This document shows, one piece after another, positions 28,752 to 37,974 of a DNA stretch of 64,000 nt. The notes beneath the pieces are model-generated. The model was not told the origin of the DNA. It saw only the letters and a list, made by a program, of their open reading frames with translations, and made no database searches. The stretch is from an uncultured Erythrobacter sp. (GTDB lineage: Bacteria > Pseudomonadota > Alphaproteobacteria > Sphingomonadales > Sphingomonadaceae), in contig CAJXJR010000014.1 of NCBI GenBank assembly GCA_913055155.1, positions 1 to 64,000 of the forward strand, in the 5' to 3' direction. Both the position numbers and the translations under genes were made by a program. How positions within the stretch are numbered: position 1 is the first letter of the stretch; each line of letters opens with the position of its first letter.

Positions 28752-28946
28752 ATGAGCAAGCCGCTCGCCATTTCCGCCGCCTTTTCCGTGCTCGCCATGG
28801 CAGCCTTCACGCTGTCGGCGACGCCTGCGGCCGACTATCGCGGCCCTGCCATGCAAACGGGCGCGGCAGCCCATGCCACCGCGCCCGCTTTCGACCGGCC
28901 AAATCTCAGCGAAATGGTCCCGGCCCTGTCGCAACTGATCAGCTAG
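28752..28946 (+). CDS. hypothetical small secreted protein
   Basis: 64 residues from MSKPLAISAAFSVLAMAAF. The signal peptide probably ends at LSATPAA, leaving about 38 residues with no Cys and the hydrophobic end MVPALSQLIS. Unrecognised. RBS CAGGA precedes the start. The local DNA upstream is A+T-rich and contains a promoter-like sequence. It converges on pal with a gap of one base. Confidence 0.55.
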   Translation: MSKPLAISAAFSVLAMAAFTLSATPAADYRGPAMQTGAAAHATAPAFDRPNLSEMVPALSQLIS

Positions 28947-28947
28947 G

Positions 28948-29472
28948 TCAGCGCTCGATCATCACCGTCACGGCGCGGCGATTGCGCGCCCACGCCTGCT
29001 CGTTCGATCCCAGCGCCACCGGGCGTTCCTCACCATAGCTCACCGTGCGCAGGCGGCTTTCGGGCACGCCCAGGCTGACGAGATAGTTCTTCGCCGCATT
29101 GGCGCGGCGTTCGCCCAGCGCCAGGTTGTAATCGCGCGTGCCGCGTTCGTCGGCATGGCCTTCGACAGTGGCCCTCGCACCGCTGAACTGCAGCAGGTAT
29201 TCCGCCTGGCGACGCAGTGCGGCGGCATCCTCGCTGTCGATATTGTACTTGTCGGTATCGAAATAGATCGTGTCGGCCCCCGCCATCGCGCTGGAGAAGT
29301 GCGCCTGCGAACCGGGCTGCGGTCCCATCGGCGTGGGCGTGGGCGTGGGTGCGGGCGTCGGCGCGGGGGTCACGTCCTGCGGCACCGGCGGCAGGTCGGC
29401 AGGCGGTTCCTTGCTGCAGGCACCAAGGGCCAGCGCGCTCGAAAGGGTGACGGCGATAATCAGGCGATTCAT
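28948..29472 (-). CDS. pal: peptidoglycan-associated lipoprotein Pal
   Basis: 174 residues from MNRLIIAVTLSSALALGAC with lipobox LGAC. A Pro-Thr repeat linker is followed by the OmpA-like domain: IYFDTDKYNID, VEGHADERGTRDYNLALGERRA and RLRTVSYGEERP. It anchors the outer membrane to peptidoglycan and partners TolB. It lies 77 bp after tolB. No cpoB/ybgF follows, unlike many Tol-Pal clusters. Confidence 0.96.
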   Translation of the reverse strand: MNRLIIAVTLSSALALGACSKEPPADLPPVPQDVTPAPTPAPTPTPTPMGPQPGSQAHFSSAMAGADTIYFDTDKYNIDSEDAAALRRQAEYLLQFSGARATVEGHADERGTRDYNLALGERRANAAKNYLVSLGVPESRLRTVSYGEERPVALGSNEQAWARNRRAVTVMIER

Positions 29473-29549
29473 CTCTTGGCTCTCCTTGAACCGTGGTGAA
29501 AACGGATACTGTCTATTCTTATGCAACCCGTTCTGGGGAACTAACGCAT

Positions 29550-30974
29550 TTACGGCAAGACCGGTCCCCAGGCCGGGTCTGACGCTCCTACCGGCGTACG
29601 CAGGCGGCGCTCGTTCTCTCCGGTCAGGTCTACCTGCCAGATCGATGCCTCGCCAGTGTTACGTTCGGTGCGGAAGAACTGGATGATGCGGCCGTTGGGG
29701 GCCCAGGTGGGGCCTTCGTCCTGCCAGCCGTTGGTGAGGGTGCGCATGTTGCGGCCCTGCGTGTTCATCACCGCGATATGGAAGTCGCCCACGATGTGGG
29801 TGAAGGCAATCTGGTCGCCGCGCGGGCTCCATTCCGGGCTGGCGCAGCGCCCGCCGAAGAAGCTGATGCGGCGCTGGTTCGTGCCGTCGGCATTCATGAT
29901 GTAGCACTGCTGCGCGCCCGACTGGTCGCTTTCGAACACGATCTGGCTGCCATCGGGCGAGTATGATCCACCCACCTCGATCGAGGGGCTGAAGGTCAGC
30001 CGCTGCGGCGTGCCGCCACCGGCTGCGGAAACGCGATAGATATCGGTATTGCCCGCCACGGCCATCGAATAGAGGATCCAGCGGCCGTCCGGGCTCCAGC
30101 GCGGGGCGAAAGTGGGGTTGGCGCTCTGTGTCACCAGCGTCTGCCGCCCGGTGCCGATATCGTAGACGTAGATGCGCGGATTGCCATCGACGTAGGAGAG
30201 GTAGGCGATCTTCGAATAGTCGGGCGAATAGCGCGGGGTAAGCGCGGTGGACTGGCCATTGGTGATGAAGCGGTGGTTGGCCCCGTCGCTGTCCATGATG
30301 GCCAGCCGCTTGATGCGGTTATCCTTGGGGCCAGTTTCGGCGATATAGGCGATGCGGCTGTCGAAGAACGGGTCTTCGCCCGACAGTCGCGAATAGACGA
30401 GGTCAGAGCACTTGTGCGCCGCGCGGCGCCATTCACTGGGGTTCACCACCCAGCCCTCGCGCACCAGCTCGCTCTCCAGCGCCACGTCATACAGGTAACA
30501 GCCGACCGTCAGCCGCCCGTCGGGGTTGTTGCGGACATAGCCGTGCACCAGCATTTCCGCGCTGCGTCCGCGCCAGGTGGGCCAGGCGGGATCGGTGATC
30601 TCGTTGTAGGTGGGGCGCGGCAGGGCATCCGGGCCGACAGGACGGAAGAGCCCGTTGAAGCGCAAGTCCGAATAGACGACGCGGGCCAGTTCCAGCCCCA
30701 GCGCGCGGGTCCCTTGCGCATTGGCGGGTGTCGGCTCGTCACGGTTGGTGGCAAAGCTGGCGATGGCGATGCCCAGATCCTGCCAGGCATCGGCGGTCAC
30801 GGTGACAGAGATGCCTTCCTCGTCCCCTTCCAGCACGGCCTCGTCGACTTCGTCGGCGCCGATGCTGGCCGGGTCGAGGTCGCCCATCAGGTCATCGTCC
30901 TGCGCCATGGCGGGCGCGGTCGAGAGCGCGAAGGCAGCTGCGGCGAGCGAGGCGTAAAGACGAATTCGGATCAT
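29550..30974 (-). CDS. tolB: Tol-Pal system beta-propeller protein TolB
   Basis: 474 residues. Signal peptide ends near APAMAQ. The N-terminal domain holds GTRALGLELARVVYSDLRFNGLF; the C-terminal WD40-like propeller has PD40 blades such as TPRYSPDYSKIAYLSY, FAPRWSPDGRWILYS and SYSPDGSQIVFESD. Periplasmic; links Pal with TolA during outer-membrane constriction. Its start overlaps the tolA stop by four bases (ATGA). Confidence 0.97.
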   Translation of the reverse strand: MIRIRLYASLAAAAFALSTAPAMAQDDDLMGDLDPASIGADEVDEAVLEGDEEGISVTVTADAWQDLGIAIASFATNRDEPTPANAQGTRALGLELARVVYSDLRFNGLFRPVGPDALPRPTYNEITDPAWPTWRGRSAEMLVHGYVRNNPDGRLTVGCYLYDVALESELVREGWVVNPSEWRRAAHKCSDLVYSRLSGEDPFFDSRIAYIAETGPKDNRIKRLAIMDSDGANHRFITNGQSTALTPRYSPDYSKIAYLSYVDGNPRIYVYDIGTGRQTLVTQSANPTFAPRWSPDGRWILYSMAVAGNTDIYRVSAAGGGTPQRLTFSPSIEVGGSYSPDGSQIVFESDQSGAQQCYIMNADGTNQRRISFFGGRCASPEWSPRGDQIAFTHIVGDFHIAVMNTQGRNMRTLTNGWQDEGPTWAPNGRIIQFFRTERNTGEASIWQVDLTGENERRLRTPVGASDPAWGPVLP

Positions 30975-31792
30975 TGGGCCAACCTGTTGTCGAAGTTAGA
31001 CGTGATGACACGCCATCCGGAATAGTATTGTTCGGGCAAATTGAACGGCGCGGCAAGCCGTACCGCGCGAACGGCCTGTTCCTGGTGGCGGCGCACCTGC
31101 GCGCGGTTGCTGTCGGTCACGCCATTGGTGCGCAGCACTTCGGGTGCAGCCGCCAGCGAACCGTCGCGGTTGAGGCGAAAGCGGACAACGGTCACCAGCT
31201 GTTCCACATCGATGCCCGAAGGCGGCTGCCAGTGCGGACGCAGCTGGCGGATGATGGCCTGCGCGATGGATGCCTGCTGCGCCGGACCGACCACCTGCGC
31301 GGGCGAACCACTGTCGCCGGTGGAATCGCTGGTGCCTTCCAGGAAATTGTCGCTCAGGCGACTGCCCGTGGCGCGCTGGCTGGCGGCTGCGCTGGGTGTT
31401 GGCGTGGGTGTGGGCTGCGTTTCGGCGCGGCGCGTCGGCGTGGGCGTCGGGGTCGGCGCGGGCGTGCGGCGCTCGGCCTGGCGCGGGGGCGGCGCGGTGA
31501 CGGGACGTTCGACCGGTTCGGGCGCAGGCACCTCGACAGCTTCCTGTGCTTCCTGCGACATATCGGCAATTTCCGGCGCGGTGGCAGCGGCAGGTTCGGC
31601 GCTGGGATCGGGCGCAGTCCCTTGCAAGCTGACCTCGCTTGCCAGGTTCACGTCGATCCGCTCTGGTCGGGTATAGTCGAACGGTTCGCGCGTGGCATGC
31701 ACCGCCAGCGCCGCCGCAAGGGCAACATGCGCGACGATCGCCGCACCCAGACCGATGCGTTCTTCGCGGGAGAGATCGGCGAACATGGCCAT
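30971..31792 (-). CDS. tolA: TolA-like cell-envelope protein (TonB-type C-terminus)
   Basis: 273 residues. One membrane helix (IGLGAAIVAHVALAAALAVHA) near the N-terminus; a Pro/Thr/Ala-rich domain with [12 protein letters not shown] in place of the long Ala-Lys helix of enterobacterial TolA; and a C-terminal domain (QAIIRQLRPHWQPP, VVRFRLNRDGSLA) of the TolA/TonB fold. It spans the periplasm and transmits proton-motive-force energy from TolQR to TolB/Pal. Assignment rests on position and C-terminal similarity. Confidence 0.9.
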   Translation of the reverse strand: MAMFADLSREERIGLGAAIVAHVALAAALAVHATREPFDYTRPERIDVNLASEVSLQGTAPDPSAEPAAATAPEIADMSQEAQEAVEVPAPEPVERPVTAPPPRQAERRTPAPTPTPTPTRRAETQPTPTPTPSAAASQRATGSRLSDNFLEGTSDSTGDSGSPAQVVGPAQQASIAQAIIRQLRPHWQPPSGIDVEQLVTVVRFRLNRDGSLAAAPEVLRTNGVTDSNRAQVRRHQEQAVRAVRLAAPFNLPEQYYSGWRVITSNFDNRLAQ

Positions 31793-31805
31793 TGGACGGA
31801 TCAGC

Positions 31806-32252
31806 CTATGGCGCTTCGGCTGAACCGATGGTGACCAGCGAGATCGAGGTGAAGCCCGAACGGTTCAGCTCTCCCATCACGGCCATCACCCGCCCATAGT
31901 CGAGGGAGGTATCGGCGCGCAGGTTGATCAGCGGGCGCGGCGCGCCTTCGGGGCCGGAAATGGCATCCAGCGCCTGCGGCAGCGCGCCCGTCTCCACCAG
32001 CACGTCGTCGATGTAGATGTAGCCATCCCGGTCGAGCGAGATCGTCACCTGCTCCGGGTCCTGGTCCAGCGGGTTGGCGCGGCTTTCGGGCAGTTCCACG
32101 GGTACGCCGCTGGCCAGCAGCGGGGCGGTGACCATGAAGATGATGAGCAGCACCAGCATCACGTCGACGAACGGCGTCACGTTGATTTCCGCCATCGGCG
32201 CGCGGCGGCTGGATCGTCCCTTGCGAGAAGAGGTCATGACGCCCATGCCCAT
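31806..32252 (-). CDS. tolR: TolR/ExbD-type biopolymer transport protein
   Basis: 148 residues. Positively charged N-terminus, then PMAEINVTPFVDVMLVLLIIF with the functional Asp in the single membrane helix, and a periplasmic domain with VTISLDRDGYIYIDD. Forms the proton-driven motor with TolQ, whose stop lies four bases before this start. Confidence 0.96.
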   Translation of the reverse strand: MGMGVMTSSRKGRSSRRAPMAEINVTPFVDVMLVLLIIFMVTAPLLASGVPVELPESRANPLDQDPEQVTISLDRDGYIYIDDVLVETGALPQALDAISGPEGAPRPLINLRADTSLDYGRVMAVMGELNRSGFTSISLVTIGSAEAP

Positions 32253-32256
32253 CGCC

Positions 32257-32952
32257 CTAGCCCTCCATCTCGCGGCTGACCTGCGCGTGCACGCGGTCGG
32301 CGAAGCGCTGCAGCTTCGCCTCGAACCCGTTCACGCTGTTGGACAGGCGATTGTAGGCGATCACCGCGGGGATGGCCGCGAACAGGCCGATGGCCGTGGC
32401 GAACAGCGCCTCGGCAATGCCAGGCGCCACTACGGCGAGCGAGGAATTCTGCTGCATGCCGATCTGGAAAAAGCTGTTCATGATGCCCCAGACGGTGCCG
32501 AACAGGCCCACGAAGGGCGCGACAGCGCCGGTGGTGGCGAGGAAATTCAGGCGGTTGGCCAGCCTGTCCGTCTCGTGCGCCACCTGGCCTTCCAGCGCCT
32601 GCGCCACGCGGCCGCGCGCAGCGACCGGGTCTTTCAGGCCTGCCTTGTGGCTGCGGCGAAACTCGGCAATCCCGGCAGCGGCGACGCGGGCCGAGGGGTT
32701 GTCCTTGCGCCGACGCGCGTCGAGCAGGCTGTCGACATCCTCGTGCGTCCAGAAATCATCCTCGAAGGCATCGCAATTGCGGCGCGTGCGCCCCATGCGC
32801 ATGGAGAAGCCGATGATGATGGTCCACACCCAGACAGAGGCCAGCAGCAGGCCAAGGATCACCAGCTGCACCACGATATCGGCATCGAGGAACAGCTGGA
32901 TCGGATCGAGCCGGGTAGGAGCGGAAACGGCAAGCAGGTCCAGCACGGTCAT
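32257..32952 (-). CDS. tolQ: TolQ/ExbB-type motor protein
   Basis: 231 residues with three membrane helices: VVQLVILGLLLASVWVWTI, then two in the conserved MotA/TolQ/ExbB region FLATTGAVAPFVGLFGTVWG and IAEALFATAIGLFAAIPAVI. Inner-membrane proton channel of the Tol motor. The start overlaps the ybgC stop (ATGA). Confidence 0.97.
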   Translation of the reverse strand: MTVLDLLAVSAPTRLDPIQLFLDADIVVQLVILGLLLASVWVWTIIIGFSMRMGRTRRNCDAFEDDFWTHEDVDSLLDARRRKDNPSARVAAAGIAEFRRSHKAGLKDPVAARGRVAQALEGQVAHETDRLANRLNFLATTGAVAPFVGLFGTVWGIMNSFFQIGMQQNSSLAVVAPGIAEALFATAIGLFAAIPAVIAYNRLSNSVNGFEAKLQRFADRVHAQVSREMEG

Positions 32953-33392
32953 TCTTCGTCTTTCGTGACAAATTGTTCGAACAGGCGGCGCCAGGCATCG
33001 GGCTGGCGCCGCGGTCGGCCTTCGGGAGTAACGAATGCCGCCACGATGTCCACTTGCGCCAGCAGTTCCTCCCCACGCATCACGCGCTGCTCCATACGCG
33101 CAGAGGCGGCGCGCAGGTCCAAGGCGCGGGTCTCGACCACCAGTTCATCGTCAAGTCTGGCAGGGCGGCGCCACTTTATCTGTGCCTCGGACACGGCATA
33201 GACACCCTCACCCGCCTCGAAAGCGGCGCGCTGGTTTATGCCCAGCACGCGCAGCAGGTCGCTGCGGGCGCGCTCGCACCACTTCAGGTAGTTGGCGTGA
33301 TAGGCGATGCCGGACAGGTCGGTATCCTCGAAATAGACCCGCACCGGGTAAAAGTGGCGGGACCCTTCGATTTTGCCGGAGGGTGGCTGCAA
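32949..33392 (-). CDS. ybgC: YbgC-type acyl-CoA thioesterase (hotdog fold)
   Basis: 147 residues. 4-hydroxybenzoyl-CoA thioesterase-type signature VYFEDTDLSGIAYHANYLKW with the catalytic Asp and the following conserved YHANY. First gene of the Tol-Pal operon, as in most proteobacteria. Cytoplasmic; likely acts on short-chain or phospholipid-derived acyl-CoAs. Confidence 0.95.
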   Translation of the reverse strand: MQPPSGKIEGSRHFYPVRVYFEDTDLSGIAYHANYLKWCERARSDLLRVLGINQRAAFEAGEGVYAVSEAQIKWRRPARLDDELVVETRALDLRAASARMEQRVMRGEELLAQVDIVAAFVTPEGRPRRQPDAWRRLFEQFVTKDEE

Positions 33393-33489
33393 TTGACTCT
33401 CCCTGGATGAACGGCGGCTTACAGCCTGAATGGCGCAGCAGTTTTACTGTTTGGCGGCGAGACGAGTCGCACTTGCGACCACCCGCACT

Positions 33490-33867
33490 TCAGCGAGCCA
33501 GCATCGGCCCCAACGGACCGCCGCCGAACAGGTGGACGTGCAGGTGCGGCACTTCCTGGCCGCCGTTGCGCCCGACATTGCCCAGCAGGCGATAGCCGCG
33601 CACCACCAGCCCCTGTTCGCGCGCCACGTGCCCCACGGCGCGCACGAACCCGGCGATCTCCTCTGCCGGGGCCTTGGCCGAAAAATCGTCCCAGCTGACA
33701 TATTCGCCCTTGGGAATCACCAGGATGTGGACCGAGGCCTGCGGGTTGATATCGTGGAAAGCCAGCGACCATTCGTCTTCGTAGACCTTCTGGCAGGGAA
33801 TTTCCCCGCGCAGGATCTTGGCAAAGATGTTTTCCGGATCGTAGGGCGCGGTTGGATCGATGGCCAT
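33490..33867 (-). CDS. HIT-family nucleotide hydrolase (HinT-like)
   Basis: 125 residues. The histidine-triad motif EVPHLHVHLFGG is near the C-terminus and the N-terminal FAKILRGEIPCQKVYEDE block is typical of HinT/PKCI. Likely a purine nucleoside phosphoramidase. It overlaps the hisE stop by one base (TGATG), so it is the last gene of the his unit. Confidence 0.95.
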   Translation of the reverse strand: MAIDPTAPYDPENIFAKILRGEIPCQKVYEDEWSLAFHDINPQASVHILVIPKGEYVSWDDFSAKAPAEEIAGFVRAVGHVAREQGLVVRGYRLLGNVGRNGGQEVPHLHVHLFGGGPLGPMLAR

Positions 33868-34184
33868 CAGTCGGGTTTCCTTGCAGCTTTTTCCTCGAGG
33901 CCCGACGTGCCCTCGCGGCGGTCCAGTTCGGCCAGCACGTCTGCCAAGGGTATGTCCTTGGCGCCCAGCAGCACCAGTAGGTGGAAGATGAGGTCTGCCG
34001 CTTCGCCGGTCAGTTCCTTATCGCTGCCGGCCAGCGCGGCGATCACCGTTTCGGTGGCTTCCTCACCCACCTTTTCGCAGATCTTGGGCAGGCCTTTCGC
34101 ATTCAGCTTTGCGACATAGCTGGAATCGGGCGAGGCCGAGCGGCGCTGCGCAATCGTGGCTTCGAGGCGCGTTAGTGTATCCAT
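33867..34184 (-). CDS. hisE: phosphoribosyl-ATP pyrophosphatase
   Basis: 105 residues from MDTLTRLEATIAQRR. All-alpha NTP pyrophosphatase with KICEKVGEEATETVIAAL and the metal-binding acidic stretch ELTGEAADLIFHLLVLL. Hydrolyses PR-ATP to PR-AMP in histidine synthesis. Fused to hisI in some bacteria, separate here. Confidence 0.96.
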   Translation of the reverse strand: MDTLTRLEATIAQRRSASPDSSYVAKLNAKGLPKICEKVGEEATETVIAALAGSDKELTGEAADLIFHLLVLLGAKDIPLADVLAELDRREGTSGLEEKAARKPD

Positions 34185-34245
34185 CGCCGCTGGCAATGGG
34201 CGAAGCACGGGCCTTCGGTCAAGCGGATTAGGCGGTGCAGCGGCG

Positions 34246-34416
34246 CTAGTCGTCGTCCCTGCGCCGCATCGACAGGCGGCGGCCCAGCAGCACGCCCGCA
34301 ACGCCCAGCGCGAACAGGGTGATGTTGGAGGCTTCGGACACCTGCACGGCGCCCTGGGCCGCGGCAGGCGCGGCGCTTAGCAGCAGGATCGCGGCATATG
34401 TCAGGCGGGCAGCCAT
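34246..34416 (-). CDS. small secreted/membrane peptide with PEP-CTERM-like tail
   Basis: 56 residues: signal peptide MAARLTYAAILLLSAAPAAAQ, a 6-residue spacer, then ASNITLFALGVAGVLLGRR and a basic tail RLSMRRRDDD. The C-terminus is a hydrophobic helix plus basic cluster like PEP-CTERM sorting signals, but the PEP triad is replaced by SEA. Almost nothing remains between export signal and anchor. It lies between hisF and hisE on the same strand. Confidence 0.65.
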   Translation of the reverse strand: MAARLTYAAILLLSAAPAAAQGAVQVSEASNITLFALGVAGVLLGRRLSMRRRDDD

Positions 34417-34490
34417 GCGCGCGCACAAACGCCCTTGCCCGGCGTATCGCAAGCACGGCCATGGACCTGTCCCGAATCCGAACCCTTTTG

Positions 34491-35264
34491 CTATCCGCGC
34501 GCAGGCAACCCCGCCGCGCGCAGGGCGGCATGGGCATCGGCAATTGTGTAGGTGCCGTAATGGAAGATGCTGGCCGCCAGCACGGCGCTGGCATGCCCCT
34601 TGGTCACGCCTTCGACCAGGTGATCCAGCGTGCCCACCCCGCCACTGGCCACCACCGGCACCGAAACGGCATCGGCGATGGTGCGGGTAAGTTCGAGATC
34701 GTAGCCCTTCTGCGTGCCGTCGCCATCCATCGAGGTGACGAGCAGCTCGCCCGCACCGAGCTCTGCCAGCTTCACCGCGTGTTCCAGCGCGTCGATCCCC
34801 GTCTCGCGCCGCCCACCGTGGGTGAAGATTTCCCAGCGGCCCTGCTCTCCGGGCGCGGAAACGCGGCGTGCATCCACGCTGGCGACGGCGCACTGGCTGC
34901 CCATGCGGTTCGCAATGTCGGCCATGATTTCCGGGCGGCGTACGGCAGCGGAGTTCACCGCCACCTTGTCCGCCCCTGCCAGCAGCAGTGCGCGCGCATC
35001 CTCCACGCTGGAGACCCCGCCACCCACGGTCAGCGGCATGAAGCATACCTCTGCGGTGCGCTTCACGATGTCGAGAAGCGTGCCGCGATTCTCGTGACTG
35101 GCGGTGATATCGAGGAAGCACAGCTCGTCCGCGCCTGCCGCATCGTAGGCCTGCGCCTGCTCCACCGGATCGCCGGCGTCCTTCAGGTCGACGAAATTGA
35201 CGCCCTTGACCACGCGGCCATTGGCCACATCGAGACAGGGGATGACGCGGATACGGACGGTCAT
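34491..35264 (-). CDS. hisF: imidazole glycerol phosphate synthase cyclase subunit
   Basis: 257 residues, (beta/alpha)8 barrel. Catalytic aspartates in [16 protein letters not shown] and in VASVDARRV; phosphate-binding loops [11 protein letters not shown] and [10 protein letters not shown]. Uses ammonia from HisH to make ImGP and AICAR. The start overlaps the hisA stop (ATGA). Confidence 0.98.
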   Translation of the reverse strand: MTVRIRVIPCLDVANGRVVKGVNFVDLKDAGDPVEQAQAYDAAGADELCFLDITASHENRGTLLDIVKRTAEVCFMPLTVGGGVSSVEDARALLLAGADKVAVNSAAVRRPEIMADIANRMGSQCAVASVDARRVSAPGEQGRWEIFTHGGRRETGIDALEHAVKLAELGAGELLVTSMDGDGTQKGYDLELTRTIADAVSVPVVASGGVGTLDHLVEGVTKGHASAVLAASIFHYGTYTIADAHAALRAAGLPARG

Positions 35265-35989
35265 GCCCTGTTCGCCATCGCAATAGCCGTCGCCAGGTCC
35301 AGCCGTCCTTCATACAGCGCGCGGCCCGTAATCACGCCTTCGATGCCCTGATCGGCCTGCAGGGCCAGCATGTGAATATCGTCCAGACCCTTCACCCCGC
35401 CGCTGGCGATCACCGGGATATCAACGCTGCGCGCCAGGTCTACCGTCGCCTGAACGTTGCAGCCTTGCAGCAGGCCGTCGCGCCCGATGTCGGTGAACAG
35501 CAGGCTGGCGACGCCTGCGTCCTCGAACCGGCGGGCGAGATCGCGCACCGGCACGTCGGACACTTCGGCCCAGCCTTCGGTGGCGACCATGCCATCGCGC
35601 GCGTCCACGGCGACGACGATGCCGCCTTCCCATTCACGTGCCATTTCCTTTACGAATTCGGGGTCTTTCAGCGCGGCAGAGCCCATCACCACGCGCGCCA
35701 CGCCAAGGTTGAACCAGCCTTCCACCGCCTTGGCATCGCGGATGCCGCCGCCCAGCTGCACATAGCCGGGAAAGGCCTCTACAATGACTTCCACCGCCTC
35801 GCGGTTCTCGGCCCGGCCCGCGAAGCTGCCGTCAAGGTCGACCACGTGCAGGTGCTGCGCCCCGGCTTCGGCGAAAAGCAGCGCCTGTGCAGCGGGGTTG
35901 TCACCATAAACGGTGGCGCGATCCATGTCGCCTTCGGCAAGGCGCACCACTTCGCCGCCCTTCAGGTCGATGGCGGGAAAAACGATCAT
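35261..35989 (-). CDS. hisA: ProFAR isomerase
   Basis: About 242 residues from [17 protein letters not shown]. The ATG at 35989 overlaps the hisH stop as ATGA, so I prefer it to the TTG four codons upstream. Catalytic Asp in PAIDLKGG and in VVAVDARDG; phosphate loops [11 protein letters not shown] and [10 protein letters not shown]. Isomerises ProFAR to PRFAR. Confidence 0.98.
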   Translation of the reverse strand: MIVFPAIDLKGGEVVRLAEGDMDRATVYGDNPAAQALLFAEAGAQHLHVVDLDGSFAGRAENREAVEVIVEAFPGYVQLGGGIRDAKAVEGWFNLGVARVVMGSAALKDPEFVKEMAREWEGGIVVAVDARDGMVATEGWAEVSDVPVRDLARRFEDAGVASLLFTDIGRDGLLQGCNVQATVDLARSVDIPVIASGGVKGLDDIHMLALQADQGIEGVITGRALYEGRLDLATAIAMANRA

Positions 35990-36618
35990 ACGGGCTTCCA
36001 ATCGAGAAAACGGCGCATAAGGGCGATGCCGAAGGCCTGGCTCTTTTCCGGGTGAAACTGCACGCCGACGATATTGTTGCGGGCGACAGCCGCCACCAAC
36101 CCGCCGCCGTGGTCGGTCATCGCGGCCACGTCCATCCCGTCTTCGGGCACGAAGTGATAAGAGTGAAGGAAATAGGCTTCGCCTTCTTCAAGCAGTTCGT
36201 GGTCGCCGTGATGCGGGGTAAGCGCCACGTCGTTCCAGCCCATGTGCGGCACGCGGATTTCGGGGTCGGTGCGTTCGATCAGTTGCACTTCACCAGGAAT
36301 CCAGTCGAGGCCGGGGCACTCGCCATGCTCCAGCCCTCGCGTGGCCAGCAACTGCATGCCCACGCAAATGCCAAGGAACGGCTTGCGATCGTGCAGAACG
36401 CGGTCCTCCAGCGCCTGGACCATGCCGGGAATGCCGGTGAGGCCTTCGTAGCAGGCGCGAAAACTGCCGACGCCGGGCAGCACGATGCGCCGCGCACCGC
36501 GCACCAGCTCGGGATCGGCGGTAACGGCGACATGCTCAGCCCCCGCCGCCTTCAGCGCATTGTAGACGGAGTGCAGGTTACCCGCGCCGTAGTCGATCAG
36601 AGCAATGGCCTCGGCCAT
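35986..36618 (-). CDS. hisH: imidazole glycerol phosphate synthase glutamine amidotransferase subunit
   Basis: 210 residues, class I amidotransferase. Oxyanion/nucleophile region FLGICVGMQLLATRG with the catalytic Cys; His and Glu in VGVQFHPEKSQ. Supplies ammonia to HisF. Coupled to hisA by overlap. Confidence 0.98.
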   Translation of the reverse strand: MAEAIALIDYGAGNLHSVYNALKAAGAEHVAVTADPELVRGARRIVLPGVGSFRACYEGLTGIPGMVQALEDRVLHDRKPFLGICVGMQLLATRGLEHGECPGLDWIPGEVQLIERTDPEIRVPHMGWNDVALTPHHGDHELLEEGEAYFLHSYHFVPEDGMDVAAMTDHGGGLVAAVARNNIVGVQFHPEKSQAFGIALMRRFLDWKPV

Positions 36619-36664
36619 TAATCGGTTTCCGCACGCCCGTCCGGGCGCGCGGTCCTCGCTATAA

Positions 36665-36681
36665 GCGCAGCAGTGCTGCGC
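36665..36681. repeat. perfect palindrome between hisB and hisH
   Basis: GCGCAGCAGTGCTGCGC has 8-bp arms around one base, within the 117-bp hisB-hisH spacer, the largest gap in the upstream part of the his unit. It may form an RNA hairpin modulating distal expression, or be a chance G+C palindrome. Confidence 0.35.
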
Positions 36682-36735
36682 CCGCTGCGGGCGGCCGTTC
36701 GGCCTTGCGGCAGTCTGCGCGCCGATTTCCCTTGG

Positions 36736-37329
36736 CTAGCCACCGAGTTGTCCCTTGGTTGAAGGCACTGCACCGCCCTTGCGCGCGTCAAGTTCCACGG
36801 CCTGCCGCATGGCACGGGCAAAGCCCTTGTAGAGCGCCTCGCAGATGTGGTGATTGTTCTGGCCGTAGAGCACCTGGCAATGCAGCGTCAGCCCGGCACT
36901 TTGCGACACCGAGTGGAACCAGTGCTCGATCAGCTCGGTATCCCATTCGCCCAGCTTTTCCTGCGTGAAGCGGGCCTTCCAAACCAGGTAGGGCCGGCCT
37001 GAAATGTCCACCACCACGCGCGCCATGGTCTCGTCCATCGGCGAATGGGCCTCGCCATAGCGACCGATCCCGGCCTTGTCGCCCAGCGCATCGGACAATG
37101 CCTGACCCAGCGCGATGGCCGAATCCTCTGTCGTGTGATGCTGGTCGACATGCAGGTCGCCATCCACCTTCAACGTCACGTCGATCAGCGAATGGCGCGA
37201 AAACTGCTCTACCATGTGATCCAGAAAGCCGATTCCGGTGGAAATGTCGTATTTTCCTGATCCGTCGAGATTTACCTCGACGAGAATGTCGGTTTCCTTG
37301 GTTTTACGCTCTGTTCGCCCTGTACGCAT
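36736..37329 (-). CDS. hisB: imidazoleglycerol-phosphate dehydratase
   Basis: 197 residues, monofunctional (no phosphatase domain). Metal-binding motifs: [35 protein letters not shown], and later the conserved [15 protein letters not shown]. First gene of this his group, divergent from sspB with 106 bp between starts. Confidence 0.98.
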   Translation of the reverse strand: MRTGRTERKTKETDILVEVNLDGSGKYDISTGIGFLDHMVEQFSRHSLIDVTLKVDGDLHVDQHHTTEDSAIALGQALSDALGDKAGIGRYGEAHSPMDETMARVVVDISGRPYLVWKARFTQEKLGEWDTELIEHWFHSVSQSAGLTLHCQVLYGQNNHHICEALYKGFARAMRQAVELDARKGGAVPSTKGQLGG

Positions 37330-37435
37330 GGGGGTGAGCCTATAGGCGCCTATAACGCCCGCGCAAGCGGATTGGCGGCCATTCGCACCCGATTCCGGCT
37401 TGATTTTGCGTTACGGCGGCGTCACCTAGACGCCC

Positions 37436-37948
37436 ATGAGCGATGATACACCCGACAGTCTGATCCCGTACGACGAGATCGTGCAGGAGGCGCTGCGCGC
37501 CGTGGTCGGGCGCGTACTGGGTCAGGTGGAGCGCGATGGCGGCACCCTGCCGGGCACCCACCATTTCTACATCACCTTCAAGACCGGCGCGCCGGGCGTG
37601 GACATTCCCGCCTCGCTGGTAGAGCGTTTTCCCGACGAGATGACCATCGTCCTGCAGAACAAGTTCTGGGACCTGGCAGTAACCGATCACGGGTTTTCGG
37701 TGGGGCTGAGCTTCAACCAGATCCCCAGCAAGCTGGTGATTCCCTTCTCCGCGATCACCGCCTTCGTCGATCCGGCGGTCGATTTCGGCCTGCAGTTCCA
37801 GGCCGCCATCGACGACAGCGAACCTGCCGATCACGACCTTGCCGAGAACGACGCGCCAGGCGGTGAGGAACGCCGCAGCGTCGAGGACGTTGCCAAGAGT
37901 GAAGACGGCTCCAACGTCGTTACGGTCGATTTCGGCCGCAAGAAGTAG
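37436..37948 (+). CDS. sspB: SspB-family ClpXP adaptor
   Basis: 170 residues. Stringent-starvation-protein-B fold with SLIPYDEIVQEALR, GTHHFYITFKTGAPGVDIPA and IVLQNKFWDLAVTDHGF. A long acidic linker follows, ending VVTVDFGRKK, which resembles the ClpX-docking tail. Delivers ssrA-tagged peptides to ClpXP. Confidence 0.92.
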   Translation: MSDDTPDSLIPYDEIVQEALRAVVGRVLGQVERDGGTLPGTHHFYITFKTGAPGVDIPASLVERFPDEMTIVLQNKFWDLAVTDHGFSVGLSFNQIPSKLVIPFSAITAFVDPAVDFGLQFQAAIDDSEPADHDLAENDAPGGEERRSVEDVAKSEDGSNVVTVDFGRKK

Positions 37949-37974
37949 GTTTCACCACCCATAACGGGGGCAGC

